From Adiantum capillus-veneris (taxonomy: Eukaryota; Streptophyta; Polypodiopsida; Polypodiales; Pteridaceae): a stretch of 64,000 bases of DNA. The stretch lies in NCBI GenBank assembly GCA_014529385.2, contig CM043971.1, forward strand, positions 52,863,209 through 52,927,208. Reading direction: 5' to 3'. The notes below the pieces were generated by a model. That model made no database searches. It was given only the letters and a program-made list of their open reading frames with translations, and was not told the origin of the DNA. Both the position numbers and the translations under genes were made by a program. Below, one piece after another: positions 43,511 to 53,516 of the stretch; position 1 is the first letter of the stretch; each line of letters starts with the position of its first letter.

Positions 43511-44077
43511 TAGCTGCGTCTAGTGAAAAGATCCCGCGGATCAACAGGGTTGAATCTGGTGCAGACGGGAATGCACAAGAGGAGAGTCACTCCGCTCCTT
43601 TGTCATAGATTACCTGGATGGAATAGAGTCACTGGTTTCCCTATGGATTTCAGGGATACCGTTGTGCTGGCAGTATTCTGTTGTATGGCTTTATGAATAT
43701 TGATGTATACTCTCTTATGTGATTTTGTTTGAGTGCAGGAATGAAAGACGAAATGACTGCAAAATTTTGGTCTTGAGAATCTATATTCATGATCGCAATA
43801 AGAATTAGCTAATCCGACATCAGTGAGGTCCGGGATGGATCTAGATGCGATTGCTAAATACGTTGCCAGGAAGCATGGTCTTAATTTTGGAATCAATTTT
43901 TATGTGATTGATCTAATGTGAATGTGCATTGACTGTGTCGTCTTTGTGGAAGTGCTAGATGTGTGTGGTCTAGTGCGTGGGTACTTAGAGTTGGTGTCTA
44001 CTAAATTGGTTTACGGCCTCTGTCTGTTTTGTAGGCGTAATCAAGGGCAATTACCATTCTTTCAAGAGGGGGGGGTA
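43511..44077 (+). other. 3' untranslated region, degenerate hairpin and polypurine tract of G
   Basis: It aligns with the C2 3' region (GGAGAGTCACTCCGCTCCTT near 43583). The hairpin at 44037-44054 keeps 5 bp (GTAAT/ATTAC) with AGGG in the loop. The tract AAGAGGGGGGGGTA ends at 44077. Confidence 0.7.
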
Positions 44078-44205
44078 TGTCTAATCTGATGACGTCGCAT
44101 GCCTAACTGATAAAGTGTTCCAACTTATGGGCACCTTGCCGACGGGCTCGAAGGGACACTAGGGAAAATAAAAAGACCAAAGCGACTGGCATGCAATACT
44201 GCCAA
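44078..44205 (+). repeat. 3' LTR of G, truncated
   Basis: TGTCTAATCTGATGACG, then homology with the first about 130 bp of 41732-42320, lost near 44205. Confidence 0.7.
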
Positions 44206-44494
44206 GTGCAAACTTTACTGACTCGAATGGTGAATGTTGCTGTAGTAACTCCTCAAGATGAGGCACCTCCGGGGCTGATTTGATACATCCTTGGATCCTT
44301 CTCAATGTGGGATCGCGGATGGCCATCAAGGGGTAGATTTGGGGCTGAATTGCGCTCCCAATGTAAGAGGAATGAAGGGTTGAAAACGCAGATTGCTGAT
44401 TATGGACAACAATGGAGCACTCGATGACGGCGAGGGTATGGCCGAGGGGAGGCTCATTGGGCTGCCGAAGTATCGGGTTGCGGCTGTGAGGGCT
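44206..44494. other. Unassigned sequence between G and M
   Basis: About 290 bp with no ORF or repeat partner that I can see in this window. Confidence 0.3.
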
Positions 44495-44743
44495 AGCGAA
44501 TTAGGTTCCAAGATCAATCAACTTGGACTCATAAACACGCTCTTGAGCAGTTGCTAAGCCATCACAAGCTCACAACAAGAGAGATTTAATGCAAAATGGA
44601 ATGGGTTTGTTTATTCATGAAATGAGCTTTAAGTAGCTCTACAACCTTGCACGAGTACATGAAGGATTATTCCACCTTTTCCCTCCTAGACTCATCCTCT
44701 AAGACTCTAGGACAAAGCTCACACCTTAGAATCCTCCCCTTGA
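44495..44743 (-). repeat. 3' LTR of M (truncated) and adjoining purine tract
   Basis: Aligns with 61929-62158, for example AATGCAAAATGGAATGGGTT and CATGAAATGAGCTTTAAGTA. Next to its U3 end the minus strand has the purine run TCAAGGGGAGGA (44732-44743), a polypurine tract candidate. The far end of the LTR is missing. Confidence 0.55.
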
Positions 44744-44848
44744 GGTTTGGACTAGGAAGAAACTGAAGAAACTGAAGAACATCTCCAATTTAGGAGACCA
44801 TATCCAATCCAGAAGACAAATTATCTTCAATCCAAGAGATACTCAACA

Positions 44849-45061
44849 CATAGTTACAGGGGACGGAGGGGACGGGGCCTAGGGACGCCTAACGGCCGTA
44901 ACCGGGCCGGGGATAGAGGGGAACGGCAGGGAACGATCGGAAATTCATCCGAGTGGCGGGGTCGCAGGCTGTTGTTCGGATCGGGGACGGCCAAGAACGG
45001 GCAGAAATTTGAAACTTGAAAAAAATGACCGTTTTTAATAGACGCTTGCAGCCAACATCTA

Positions 45062-45093
<32 letters not shown>

Positions 45094-45667
45094 GCCTTTG
45101 TCCCTTGGGAGGCTATAAAAGCACCCTTGGGCCTCATCTTCTCTCAAGTTCAATGAAGGCTCTCCTCTACCGTCTACTATCTAGACTCTACGCCGTCTAC
45201 GGTCTACCTACGGGTGCTCAAGGCTCAAGCTCTACGCTTGAGTCTCTCTACCCACTCTCTCCCTCTTCTACCCTCTCAACTTTGAAGCTCTCCTCTACTC
45301 TCTCCACACAAGCTCTCCTCTTAGCTCTACTCTCGCTCCACCATCATGTCATCTCAAGTCGTCTCTTCTCGAAGGAAGTCTACCGTGCAAACATGGTCGT
45401 GGTGGGATGAAGTCAACTCTACCACGCATCCATCGATGTTTTATTAGCACATTTGTGCCTATATGACTCGTGATCTTTGGCCTATCTAGTGTAAATTTGT
45501 GGTCAAAGTGATGCTCTATGTGTGTGGCATGTGTGTAGGTAAAAAAATGCCAAAAAAATCCTTTTTTTTTTTCCGTTCCGACCCCGGTCCCCGTTTCGTG
45601 ACTTTTGCCATCCTGTTCCAGTCCCCATCCCCGTTCCCGACTCGACCCGCCGTCCCATGTAACTATG
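44849..45667. mobile_element. Non-autonomous hAT-like DNA transposon (819 bp)
   Basis: Inverted termini CATAGTTACA-G/T-GGGACGG with an exact 8-bp duplication ACTCAACA on both sides (44841-44848, 45668-45675). An 8-bp duplication and CA...TG ends are the hAT signature. Both ends carry repeated GGGACGG/GGGAACGG-type subterminal motifs. The interior has a T10G22 run (45063-45094), a TATA-like CTATAAAAG (45112-45120) and only weak low-complexity ORFs, so no transposase. A second copy begins at 63962. Confidence 0.8.
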
Positions 45668-45768
45668 ACTCAACACCTCCCCTCAAACAGATGTACAAGA
45701 CTGAGACCAAGCTAGTCCAAGCTATCTTCAAACAAATACAACTAAAGGGGAAAGGCCAAAACAAAAAA

Positions 45769-46328
45769 CTAGAGAATGTCGTCGTAGACTAGAAGGCTAT
45801 TGCCGCCTTCTTCTTTTGCAAAATAGACTTTAGGCCTTGGATTTCTGTTGGTGCTGCCTTTGTCCTTTTTGAAACACTTGGAAGGAAGGTGACCCTTCTT
45901 CCCGCAAATGCTGCAAGTCTTCGATGCTAGACAGTCCTTTGCTATGTGTCCTCCTTTGCCACACTTGAAAGAAGTTTTGTTACTAGAGCTAACTGCAAAA
46001 GCTCCTCCCCTTGAAGTAACATTCCTCCCTTGCTTCTTCTCCTTGGACATTAATAAGTTTACATCTTGGAAATTTGGTGTTAGATCCTTCTCCTCAATGA
46101 TGGTCATTATCTGGTGAAAGCTAGGTGGTAAGGCTGCTAGAAGAACTGCAATTTTGTCCTCCTCTGGTAGTGCAGTGTTTACATAAGCTAGTTGTGTGGC
46201 CATGCTTTTGAGGCGATTGACTAAGCTTGCAATATCTTCGTTATGTTCCATTTTAATTTGTATAGATCCTTCTTTAAGCTCACTTTGCTCTTCTTTTTCC
46301 TAGCTCCAAAGTTCTTTTCTAGTGCTTC
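45769..46328 (-). pseudogene. gag of M, C-terminal part with zinc knuckles
   Basis: Copia Gag (UBN2 type): MEHNEDIASLVNRLKSM, LLAALPPSFHQIMTIIEEKD, then two knuckles. The first lacks its leading Cys (FKCGKGGHIAKDC); the second is intact (CSICGKKGHLPSKC). It ends at 45769 with no protease after it. The gene continues across J at 54991 in register with the GCTTC duplication. Confidence 0.8.
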
Positions 46329-47779
46329 TGTAACCGGCTTGTACTTTCAAAAAGGGCGGTAGACTTTAGACTTAAACCTTATTTGCTTTCACCCATTTAA
46401 TTTGTCGCCCACTTTACCTGTACTTTCAAGATACAACAAAGGGGAGATGGATACAGGCTGCTAGATTGCACCTGTTTGAGTAGACCGACACCATTGGCCC
46501 CTAACTTAGGCGCCCCTTTCGGTATTTCTTTATTGTTTAAAAGAGGGAATAAACGCTGTGGTTCCCTACAAGCTGCCCCGCACAAGCTTGGCTGATTTCA
46601 ACTGTTCCGGCCCGATTTCGGCAGCATAATTGTACTAGGACCCTTCACAGTCAGTATTCCCACGCATTGACTGACTTTCCCGACGCATACGGGCACTTTG
46701 CAAAACCTGGCGAGAATCTGCAGCAGCTGAATTCTCTGTTTTCAGCCCCGAAAATGCGCTAGATCACTTGTACAGCGGTCCCCTCGCGTCCTCGAACCTC
46801 CCGGGGGTATTAGGGACCGTTTAGGGCCAAAACCCTAAACCTGCAAAAATACACAGCAGGCTGTAATTTACTGTTTCGGGCTCCGTTTCGCGTGCCGGTC
46901 GCATCCGTAGCAAGTCCTCGAGCTCCTGCACCTGTAGGGCTACTTGCCCTTTGAATTGGACGAGATTTCTGGCGTGAAACCTCTCCGAATTCACCTGTAC
47001 CTGTGGGGGATTAGCCGCTAGCTAATCAAGTACCTGTGCAAGAGGCTCTTGCCTCGGCAATCGCGCATGAACCCACACAACTGTACATTGGTCAATTGAA
47101 AAGCCCACTAGAGGGGCATCACATACTGCCATAGGGGAGAGAGAGGGCAGTGCGTAGTGTGCAGGGCATCACCCCTGGCACCGCACTGTACATAGGAGGG
47201 AAAGCAAGCACTCCATAGCTCTTAACCTGTGACAGACTTGCAAAATGAGCCTCCCAGCTGAAAATCACGTTTTTGCCTTCTCTATAAGCAGTAAACTGGC
47301 CTCAGAGTGCCAAGTGTCACTCATTTGTGCATTTTCCCGCTTTAGACCCTCGGGTATAAAAATATCTCAAGTGCAGCCTCTGTTGACTTGGCCCATGTCA
47401 AACTGCACGTAATGACGCGAAGACATTTTCAAGTCCCAAAATAGCAGTTCCCTAAATTTTAGGAGATGCTGCCATTGTATCTTTCTAGGTCATCCGACCC
47501 TCTTTGTACACTGCAGCCACACCCAGAATTGAAATGTAGCCTCTGTAGCAAAGGATTCCACTTTGGCTAGTCAATGACCCCACTTTGGCTAACCATAGTC
47601 TTTGTCCAACCTTAGTGCTCTCTTGCCCTCAGGCCTGGACTCCCTCTAGACAGTTCCACACTAGCTATGCAATACAGGGCAGTTAGATTTCCCGAGGGGT
47701 GCTTCCAAAAAGTGTAAGTAAATAAATAATAAGAAAGAAATCAACAAAAAGGATAGATAGTAGTCACACGCTGGTGACA
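46329..47779 (-). repeat. 3' LTR of J (1451 bp)
   Basis: Plus-strand ends TGTAACCGGC and CTGGTGACA. Shared LTR block at 46493-46530. It lacks 22 bp present in the other LTR near 54582-54605. Confidence 0.92.
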
Positions 47780-47814
47780 TACCCCCCTTTTGAATTCTCA
47801 AACGTCCTCGTTTG
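47780..47814 (-). other. Polypurine tract and hairpin of J
   Basis: The minus strand reads AAAAGGGGGGTA (47780-47791). Upstream is a perfect 6-bp hairpin CAAACG / CGTTTG with loop AGGA (47799-47814). Confidence 0.8.
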
Positions 47815-48353
47815 CATCTATGTCGTACATGCTCACAATCAACACTGATGTATTCAACACCTGTCGACATATGTACGACACATACATGCTCATTGTCAAC
47901 CCTGGTGTATTCAACACCTCGTCGACACATGTATTGCCTGCGTGTGAACCCTGTCCCAATGACATAGTGGTAGCTTCGCACTCTGCCATTGCTTTGAGTC
48001 ACTAACTTTTCAATGAGAAAATGATAGCCACACATTTTGCCACTGTCTTATAGTACACGTTGGGCCCAGTAACACTTTCGAGCATACCCAAACCGACAGT
48101 TTAAGAATGCAGTTACACATGTACCCTTTAATAGAAGCAATTACTGTATCCTTGACAAACTGAGAAGAAATACTCACTTCTATAGCACTAACCATACTTT
48201 TGGACATTCCATAAGAGCAATTGCCAAACTGACAATCTGTACAGCTCTTAACATTCATGTAACATGTATTTGATTTGAGCTCACTTTAAATACCATGTAC
48301 ATCATTTCTTTCAGAAGCCATTGTCACACTGACAATCCATGTAGCTTTGAAAG
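47815..48353 (-). other. 3' untranslated region of J
   Basis: Non-coding. A 57-bp tandem duplication starts at 47826 and 47883 (both TACATGCTCA, GTATTCAACACCT, GTCGACA). Confidence 0.75.
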
Positions 48354-49778
48354 TCAAGGAGTCAAGGTAGGTTGCAAATCGAAGGCTTCAAGGTAAAGTG
48401 ATAACACAGTTGGTAACTGTGCAAGTTCACCTTCTTCCATCCACTCAGCATCCATTGGTGGATATTTTCTGAACTTTACCAAGTAACGCCTAGCAACCTT
48501 GCCTTTCACTTTTCTTTCCTTATGTGCCAAAATCTCTTCGGGGACCAAGATCTCGTCAAGTTCCTCGACTTCTGGCTGATCTTCAACTGGCATATCTTCT
48601 GGCACATCACCCACATAGGGTCTGAGAAGACTCACATGGAACACATTGTGAATCTTCCAACTGTCAGGCAATTTCAGCCTATATGCAACATCACTGATTA
48701 TGTCGCACACTTGAGAAGGCCCATAGTAACGCATGCTGAGCTTTGGAAACAGTCTTTCCTTGCCCTTCATCTTCTTTAACCTTGCCTTTTCAAAGCGTAG
48801 AAGCACCCAATCACCAAGTGAAAATACCACTTCACGACGGTGACGATCAGCTGCTTTCTTTTGCTTTGCCTGAGTCTTTTCTAAGGCCACTTTGACCTTC
48901 TTGTACATTTCATCCGTGTCTTGAACATACTTATCTGCTTCAAATATCTTGTCCTTTGTATGCAGTATGGGAGGAACTTTCTTGCCACCTTCAACTATCT
49001 CAAAAGGTGCCTCGCCAGTTGATGAATGCACTGTATTATTGTATGCATACTCCACCAATGGCAAATATTGCTCCCACTTTCCTTTATGCTCTGACACATA
49101 GCACTTCAGCAGATCTAGGACAGTAGAATTTGCCTCTTCTGACTGCCCATCTGTTTGAGGATGAAATGACGAAGAGAATTTGAGCGTGGTGCCCATATTC
49201 TCAAACAAGCCTCTCTAGAACAAACTTGTCATGCGTGGATCACGGTCGCTAACAATCGACTGTGGCATGCCATGATACTTGAAAATATTGCTCATAAACA
49301 AGCGTGCTATCTGATCTGGCTTTATCTTCTTCCTGACAGGAATAAAATGAGCCTGTTTGCTGAATCTGCAAATGATGGTCCAAATACCATCATTTCCTGT
49401 CTGCGTTCTCGGAAGATCAAAGATAAAATCCATAGCAATACTTTCCCATGGTTTATCTGGAATAGGTAGTGGTTGCAATAACCCTGGTGCCTTTTGCCTG
49501 TCAAACTTGACCTTCTGACAAATTAGGCATTCTCGCACAAAGGCATCCACATCTCTTCTCAATGTAGGCCAGTAGAAGAATGTCTCAACCGCTTTAACAG
49601 TAGCATCGATACCACAATGCCCTACATATGGTGGGACATGACTCTCTTCTATAACTTTGCATCGCAATGGCTTTGTGACACACAATCTGCCATGCATCAT
49701 CATGAACCCATCTTTGAGAAGATAGTGTTCATGACGTTGTCCATCCATTAGTTGCTCGAAGACCTTCATCATTTGCAT
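48354..49778 (-). pseudogene. Integrase and chromodomain-like tail of J
   Basis: One frame with a single TAG at 49215-49217. It has the zinc module (HVPPYVGHCG, CLICQK), core MDFIFDLPRTQTGNDGIW, VSDRDPRMTSLF, QTDGQSEEAN (D, D, E complete), the YYGPSQV segment, and a tail KVARRYLVKFRKYPPMDAEW typical of a chromodomain. Final codon near 48354. It is the complete reference against which the C1/C2 deletion is seen. Confidence 0.9.
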
Positions 49779-50388
49779 ACTGTTCTCTCATATCATCAAG
49801 TTCATGATGATAAGGAATTGACACAGCTGAAATTTGTGGCTTCCTTGACAAGGCATCAGCCACAACGTTCTTCTTGCCTTCCACATGCACAATCTGAAAA
49901 TGGAACATGGACAACAAGATATTTGCCCATCGCATATGCTTCTCAGATAACTTTGTCTGTGTCAAGAAGTATCGCAAGGTCTGATGGTTTGTTTGGACAA
50001 CGAAATCTGCACCTAGCAGGTAGTGTTTCCAACTTAAGAGCGCATGAATCACAGCCAGTAACTCTTTCTCATAGACCTGCATGGTCATCTCTGGCCCTTG
50101 CAAAATTCTGCTCTCATAGGCTACTACCCTGCCATCTTGCATTAGCACTGCACCAATGCTACTACCACAGGCGTTACACTGGACCACAAATGACTTCCTA
50201 ATATCTGGCAACACAATGACCGGATCTGAAGTCATCTTTTCCTTTAAGAGATTAAAAGCTGAAATCTCTTTCTGTGTCCATCTAAGTCGCCTTCTTTTGA
50301 AGAGCATGTAAAGGTGAAGCAATCTAAGCGAAATTTCGGATAAACCTTTTGTAATAGGAGCATAGTCCCAAGAAGCTTCGGACATCAT
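49729..50388 (-). pseudogene. RNase H of J
   Basis: Reads FVVQCNACGSSIGAVLMQDG (Asn where family members have Asp), YEKELLAVIHAL, TNHQTLRYF (Asn for Asp) and VADALSRK. It is separated by frameshifts near 50340 from reverse transcriptase and near 49770 from integrase. Two catalytic-type Asp positions reading Asn suggest decay. Confidence 0.8.
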
Positions 50389-51607
50389 GCACCGTCTTCA
50401 AATCTGGCCATGACTTGATCGCTTCAACTTTTGCAGGATCCATTCTGACACCATCCTTTGAGACAATGTGTCCCAGAAAGTGGATCTCTTCCAGAAAAAA
50501 TTCACTTTTCTTTGCATTGATGAGCAACCTATGACTGCGTAGCTCTTCGAACACAATGGCCAAGTGATGCCTATGCTCCTCTTCATTCTTTGAATAGACT
50601 ATCATGTCATCAAAGAATGTACCAACAAACTGCTGGTGTGGACGGAAAATTCTGTCCATCATCCTATTGAACGTAGCAGGAGCATTTGTGAGACCAAAGG
50701 GCATCACTAAAAATTCGTAAAGGCCAAACGTCGTTCTAAAAGCAGTCTTGTGTACATCCTCTGATCTAATGCGGATCTGATGGTACCCACTCTTTAGATC
50801 TATCCTGCTAAACATAGCTGCTCCATCTAATTTGTCTAGAATATCATCAATTCTAGGTATAGGGAACCTATTCTTGATGGTATTCTTGTTCAGTGCACGG
50901 TAGTCGATGCACATACGCCATGAGCCATCCTTTTTCTGCACCAACAACACTGGAGAACAGAATGGATATGAACTGGGCTGAATCAGCCCCTTTTCTAACA
51001 GCTCCTGTACTTGGCCCATTATCTCTTTCTGCTGAGCCGCACTAACCCTGTACGGAGGCTTATTTGGTGGGCTACTGCCTGGCACCAAATCTATCGCATG
51101 GTCCTCGGGTCTCTCTGGCGGTAATTGAGACGGTAATGAATCGGAAAAACAGTCACTATACTGTTGTAAAAACATTGACCTTTCTTTATCTAGCATAGAT
51201 CCTTTATCTAGCATAGATAAATTTGATTCATCACAATCTGACGCTTCATGTGCAAAAACCAAGTACGCAGAAAGATGCTTTTTCATTACAGAAGTAATAG
51301 CAGAAGCTGATACAGTGGGAATAGACTCCCCTTTAAGCTTTACATCCAGAATGTGAGTCTTTCCTCTGCTCTGTACAATGATCTTTTTGTTGTAGGCATC
51401 CATGATTCCCTGTACACGAAACAACCAAGGAATACCTAACAACACATCGCATCCGTCCAGTGGCATGATGTAAAATTCTTCAGCGTCTACATAGGACTGG
51501 ATATGTAGGCGCAACTTTCCAATGATGGGTGTCACAGCCTCTGTATGGCCAGGACATGCCAAACCTGCCTCTGCTGTATACCCCATCTCTTCAGGTCTGA
51601 TTCCCAA
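50324..51607 (-). CDS. Protease C-terminus and reverse transcriptase of J
   Basis: 427 codons. The protease tail DVLLGIPWLFRVQG comes first; its catalytic FFDPGAKANF lies upstream of a TAA near 51613, with Pro replacing Ser/Thr. Reverse transcriptase follows: [50 protein letters not shown], active site GTFFDDMIVYS (FFDD in place of YxDD), and the connection FLGLCSYYKRFIRNF. The polymerase domain is uninterrupted. Confidence 0.88.
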   Translation of the reverse strand: MGIRPEEMGYTAEAGLACPGHTEAVTPIIGKLRLHIQSYVDAEEFYIMPLDGCDVLLGIPWLFRVQGIMDAYNKKIIVQSRGKTHILDVKLKGESIPTVSASAITSVMKKHLSAYLVFAHEASDCDESNLSMLDKGSMLDKERSMFLQQYSDCFSDSLPSQLPPERPEDHAIDLVPGSSPPNKPPYRVSAAQQKEIMGQVQELLEKGLIQPSSYPFCSPVLLVQKKDGSWRMCIDYRALNKNTIKNRFPIPRIDDILDKLDGAAMFSRIDLKSGYHQIRIRSEDVHKTAFRTTFGLYEFLVMPFGLTNAPATFNRMMDRIFRPHQQFVGTFFDDMIVYSKNEEEHRHHLAIVFEELRSHRLLINAKKSEFFLEEIHFLGHIVSKDGVRMDPAKVEAIKSWPDLKTVHDVRSFLGLCSYYKRFIRNFA

Positions 51608-51639
51608 TTTTTAAGCCAATTTTGGGGAAATGAAGTTGG

Positions 51640-53469
51640 CTTTGGCACCTGGATCAAAGAAGATAAGCACTATTTGATCCCTGACCTTTCCCCATGCTTT
51701 GCAAAGCTCACTTGCAACTGAATTTGGCTTGTCGCCCACCATATCTGGCACTAGACCAACCATGGGCTTCTTTCCTTTCCTGTCCTCCTTGTCTTCAGAA
51801 TCAGTTGGCCTTTTCTTTGTAGGACAATTGTAAGCAATGTGGCCAGGCTGCTCACAGATGAAGCATTTGTTCTTTGACCTCAGGACCTTCTTTTTCTCTT
51901 CTGACTTGCGAGGAAAACGTCTTTTCCATTTCTTCGCTGGCCCCTTTTCTGATTCAGCCGTAGCTTTGTCTTTCCTTGCGTTGGCTGGCTCCTGGAGTCA
52001 CTTTCGGAGCCTCCTTGGGAACATACTTCTTTGCTGAATTTTTCTTGGCTGATCCTTCCTTGACGCCAGTATTGAATTCACAATCTTCTCCCTTGAGCAA
52101 ACCATTGCCAGTGTTTGCTACCTCGATGAGCTGCGTCAAAGTAGTGACTTTGGTCTTCGTGCTTTCTCAATCCTTTGGGTAGGCCACAACAGTATTTTTC
52201 AATCTGTTCTGTCAATGGCACAAACCTATAGGAAGTTACCGGAAGTAGAGCTTTCCAAAACTTCCGATTGTAATCATCCAAATTCTTGCAAGTAACAGCA
52301 TGAAGCTGGTGCCATTCTGTCATGACATCTGCTTCAAAGTCATCAAATAACCATGCTGCTGCAAAAATCTGCTTGAAGTAAATCCATGTGGACGGAGCTT
52401 GCTCTTGAAGCAATAAAGTTATCCACCATTGTCCCGCATTCCCTGTCAAGAAAGTGGCTGCCTTGCGGACCTTTGAAGCCTCTGTAAAGTTTCCCCCCTG
52501 CATAGGCCTTGTCAAACTGCTGGAGGAATGAGAGAGCCTTCTTCCTGTCATCAAACCCTGTAAAGGTCGTGAAAGTCACACCTTTGTCACCTTCTTTGTA
52601 TGGAGTTGGTCTCTCTAGCGGCGTTAAGTTGTCATATGGAAGTGACTGAAACATGGGAACACTGTTAGTGTTCATTTGTGTTCCCTGACCGCAATTAAGT
52701 TGACCTGGAAATGCCATATTTGGCTGCTGATTTGTAATTCCAGCCATACCAAAATTTACCGGTGGCATCCCAAATTGGCCCTGAGTGCTTTGAAACCCTG
52801 GTAGCATGCCCGTGACACCATACATGGGGTTAGGCATCATCGTTTGAGCACCCCCGAACACTGTTCTTGGCGTGTAAAACTGATTTCCAGGTGCATGACC
52901 AGCCATGCTTTGGAATACCGATCCACCTCCAAAATAGCCAGGGTGTATTGAAGGTGGTGGGAAGACTTGTTGCATAGCTTGTAGGGCCCATTAGAACTAG
53001 CTATAGGCTACTGAAAGGTGGCGGGCTGAACTGGTACAGCTTGAAAGACTGGCATCTCAGCCACTTGTTCTTGCACCTTAGGCACAGGTTGTGGAGACTG
53101 CATGTTCTCCGTCAAGTGTACAGGTGTTTCCATTGACTGTGTAGTATGAATCACCTGTGCTCGAGCCTTAATAGGCTTTTGAATATGATCCAGTGACCCA
53201 ACTTGCTGAGACGGAAGAGGAGGTTGCAAAAAGGCCAAAAACCTCAGGTTCTGCATTACTTGTGTGAACATAGCCACAACAGTAGCCAACTGGGTCCTGA
53301 ATATATCATCATCCGTTTGTGGTGGTCTTGAAGACTCACCCACTTCATGTGTCTGTTGACCCTGTGAAGAGGAAACCTCTTCAGTCACATCATCTGGTCT
53401 GTCAGCCATAATTGCAATTCCCTGTGTCTGGTCTATGATCCCCTGTGTCTTCAAGCCCAACCTGACCAA
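51640..53469 (-). pseudogene. gag and start of protease of J
   Basis: 53008-53469 encodes a Gln/Pro-rich N-terminus. 52343-52975 is Gly/Pro/Met-rich leading into the capsid (KALSFLQQFDKAYAGG). A frameshift near 52500 continues in 52078-52554 (NAGQWWITLLL, DDYNRKFWKALLP). A knuckle CFICEQPGHIAYNC is readable near 51825-51866 in another frame. Three lesions in all. Confidence 0.8.
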
Positions 53470-53498
53470 GGCTCACTTCTATGGGAAAAAGTAATTTA

Positions 53499-53516
53499 AT
53501 CCCGGGGATGGAACCA
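53499..53516 (-). other. Primer binding site of J
   Basis: The plus strand ends ...GGATGGAACCA directly at the LTR. From memory it matches the 3' end of plant tRNA-Glu (CCCGGCAACGGAACCA) at about 14 of 18 positions and does not match initiator Met. The tRNA identity is tentative. Confidence 0.5.

Larger units (their letters stand above)
41732..44205 (+). mobile_element. Element G: decayed C-related Ty3 element
   Basis: 5' LTR 41732-42320, iMet primer site 42322-42333, degraded gag from 42387, then a foreign-looking repeat (42960-43135), a chromodomain-like remnant, 3' untranslated region, polypurine tract (44064-44077) and the first about 130 bp of a 3' LTR (44078-44205). Most of pol is missing. 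Confidence 0.75.

Noticed and set aside
45105-45410. 101-codon ORF inside the hAT-like element
   Set aside because: Ser/Leu/Tyr-rich translation of TCTA-rich DNA. No transposase motif, although a TATA-like box precedes it.
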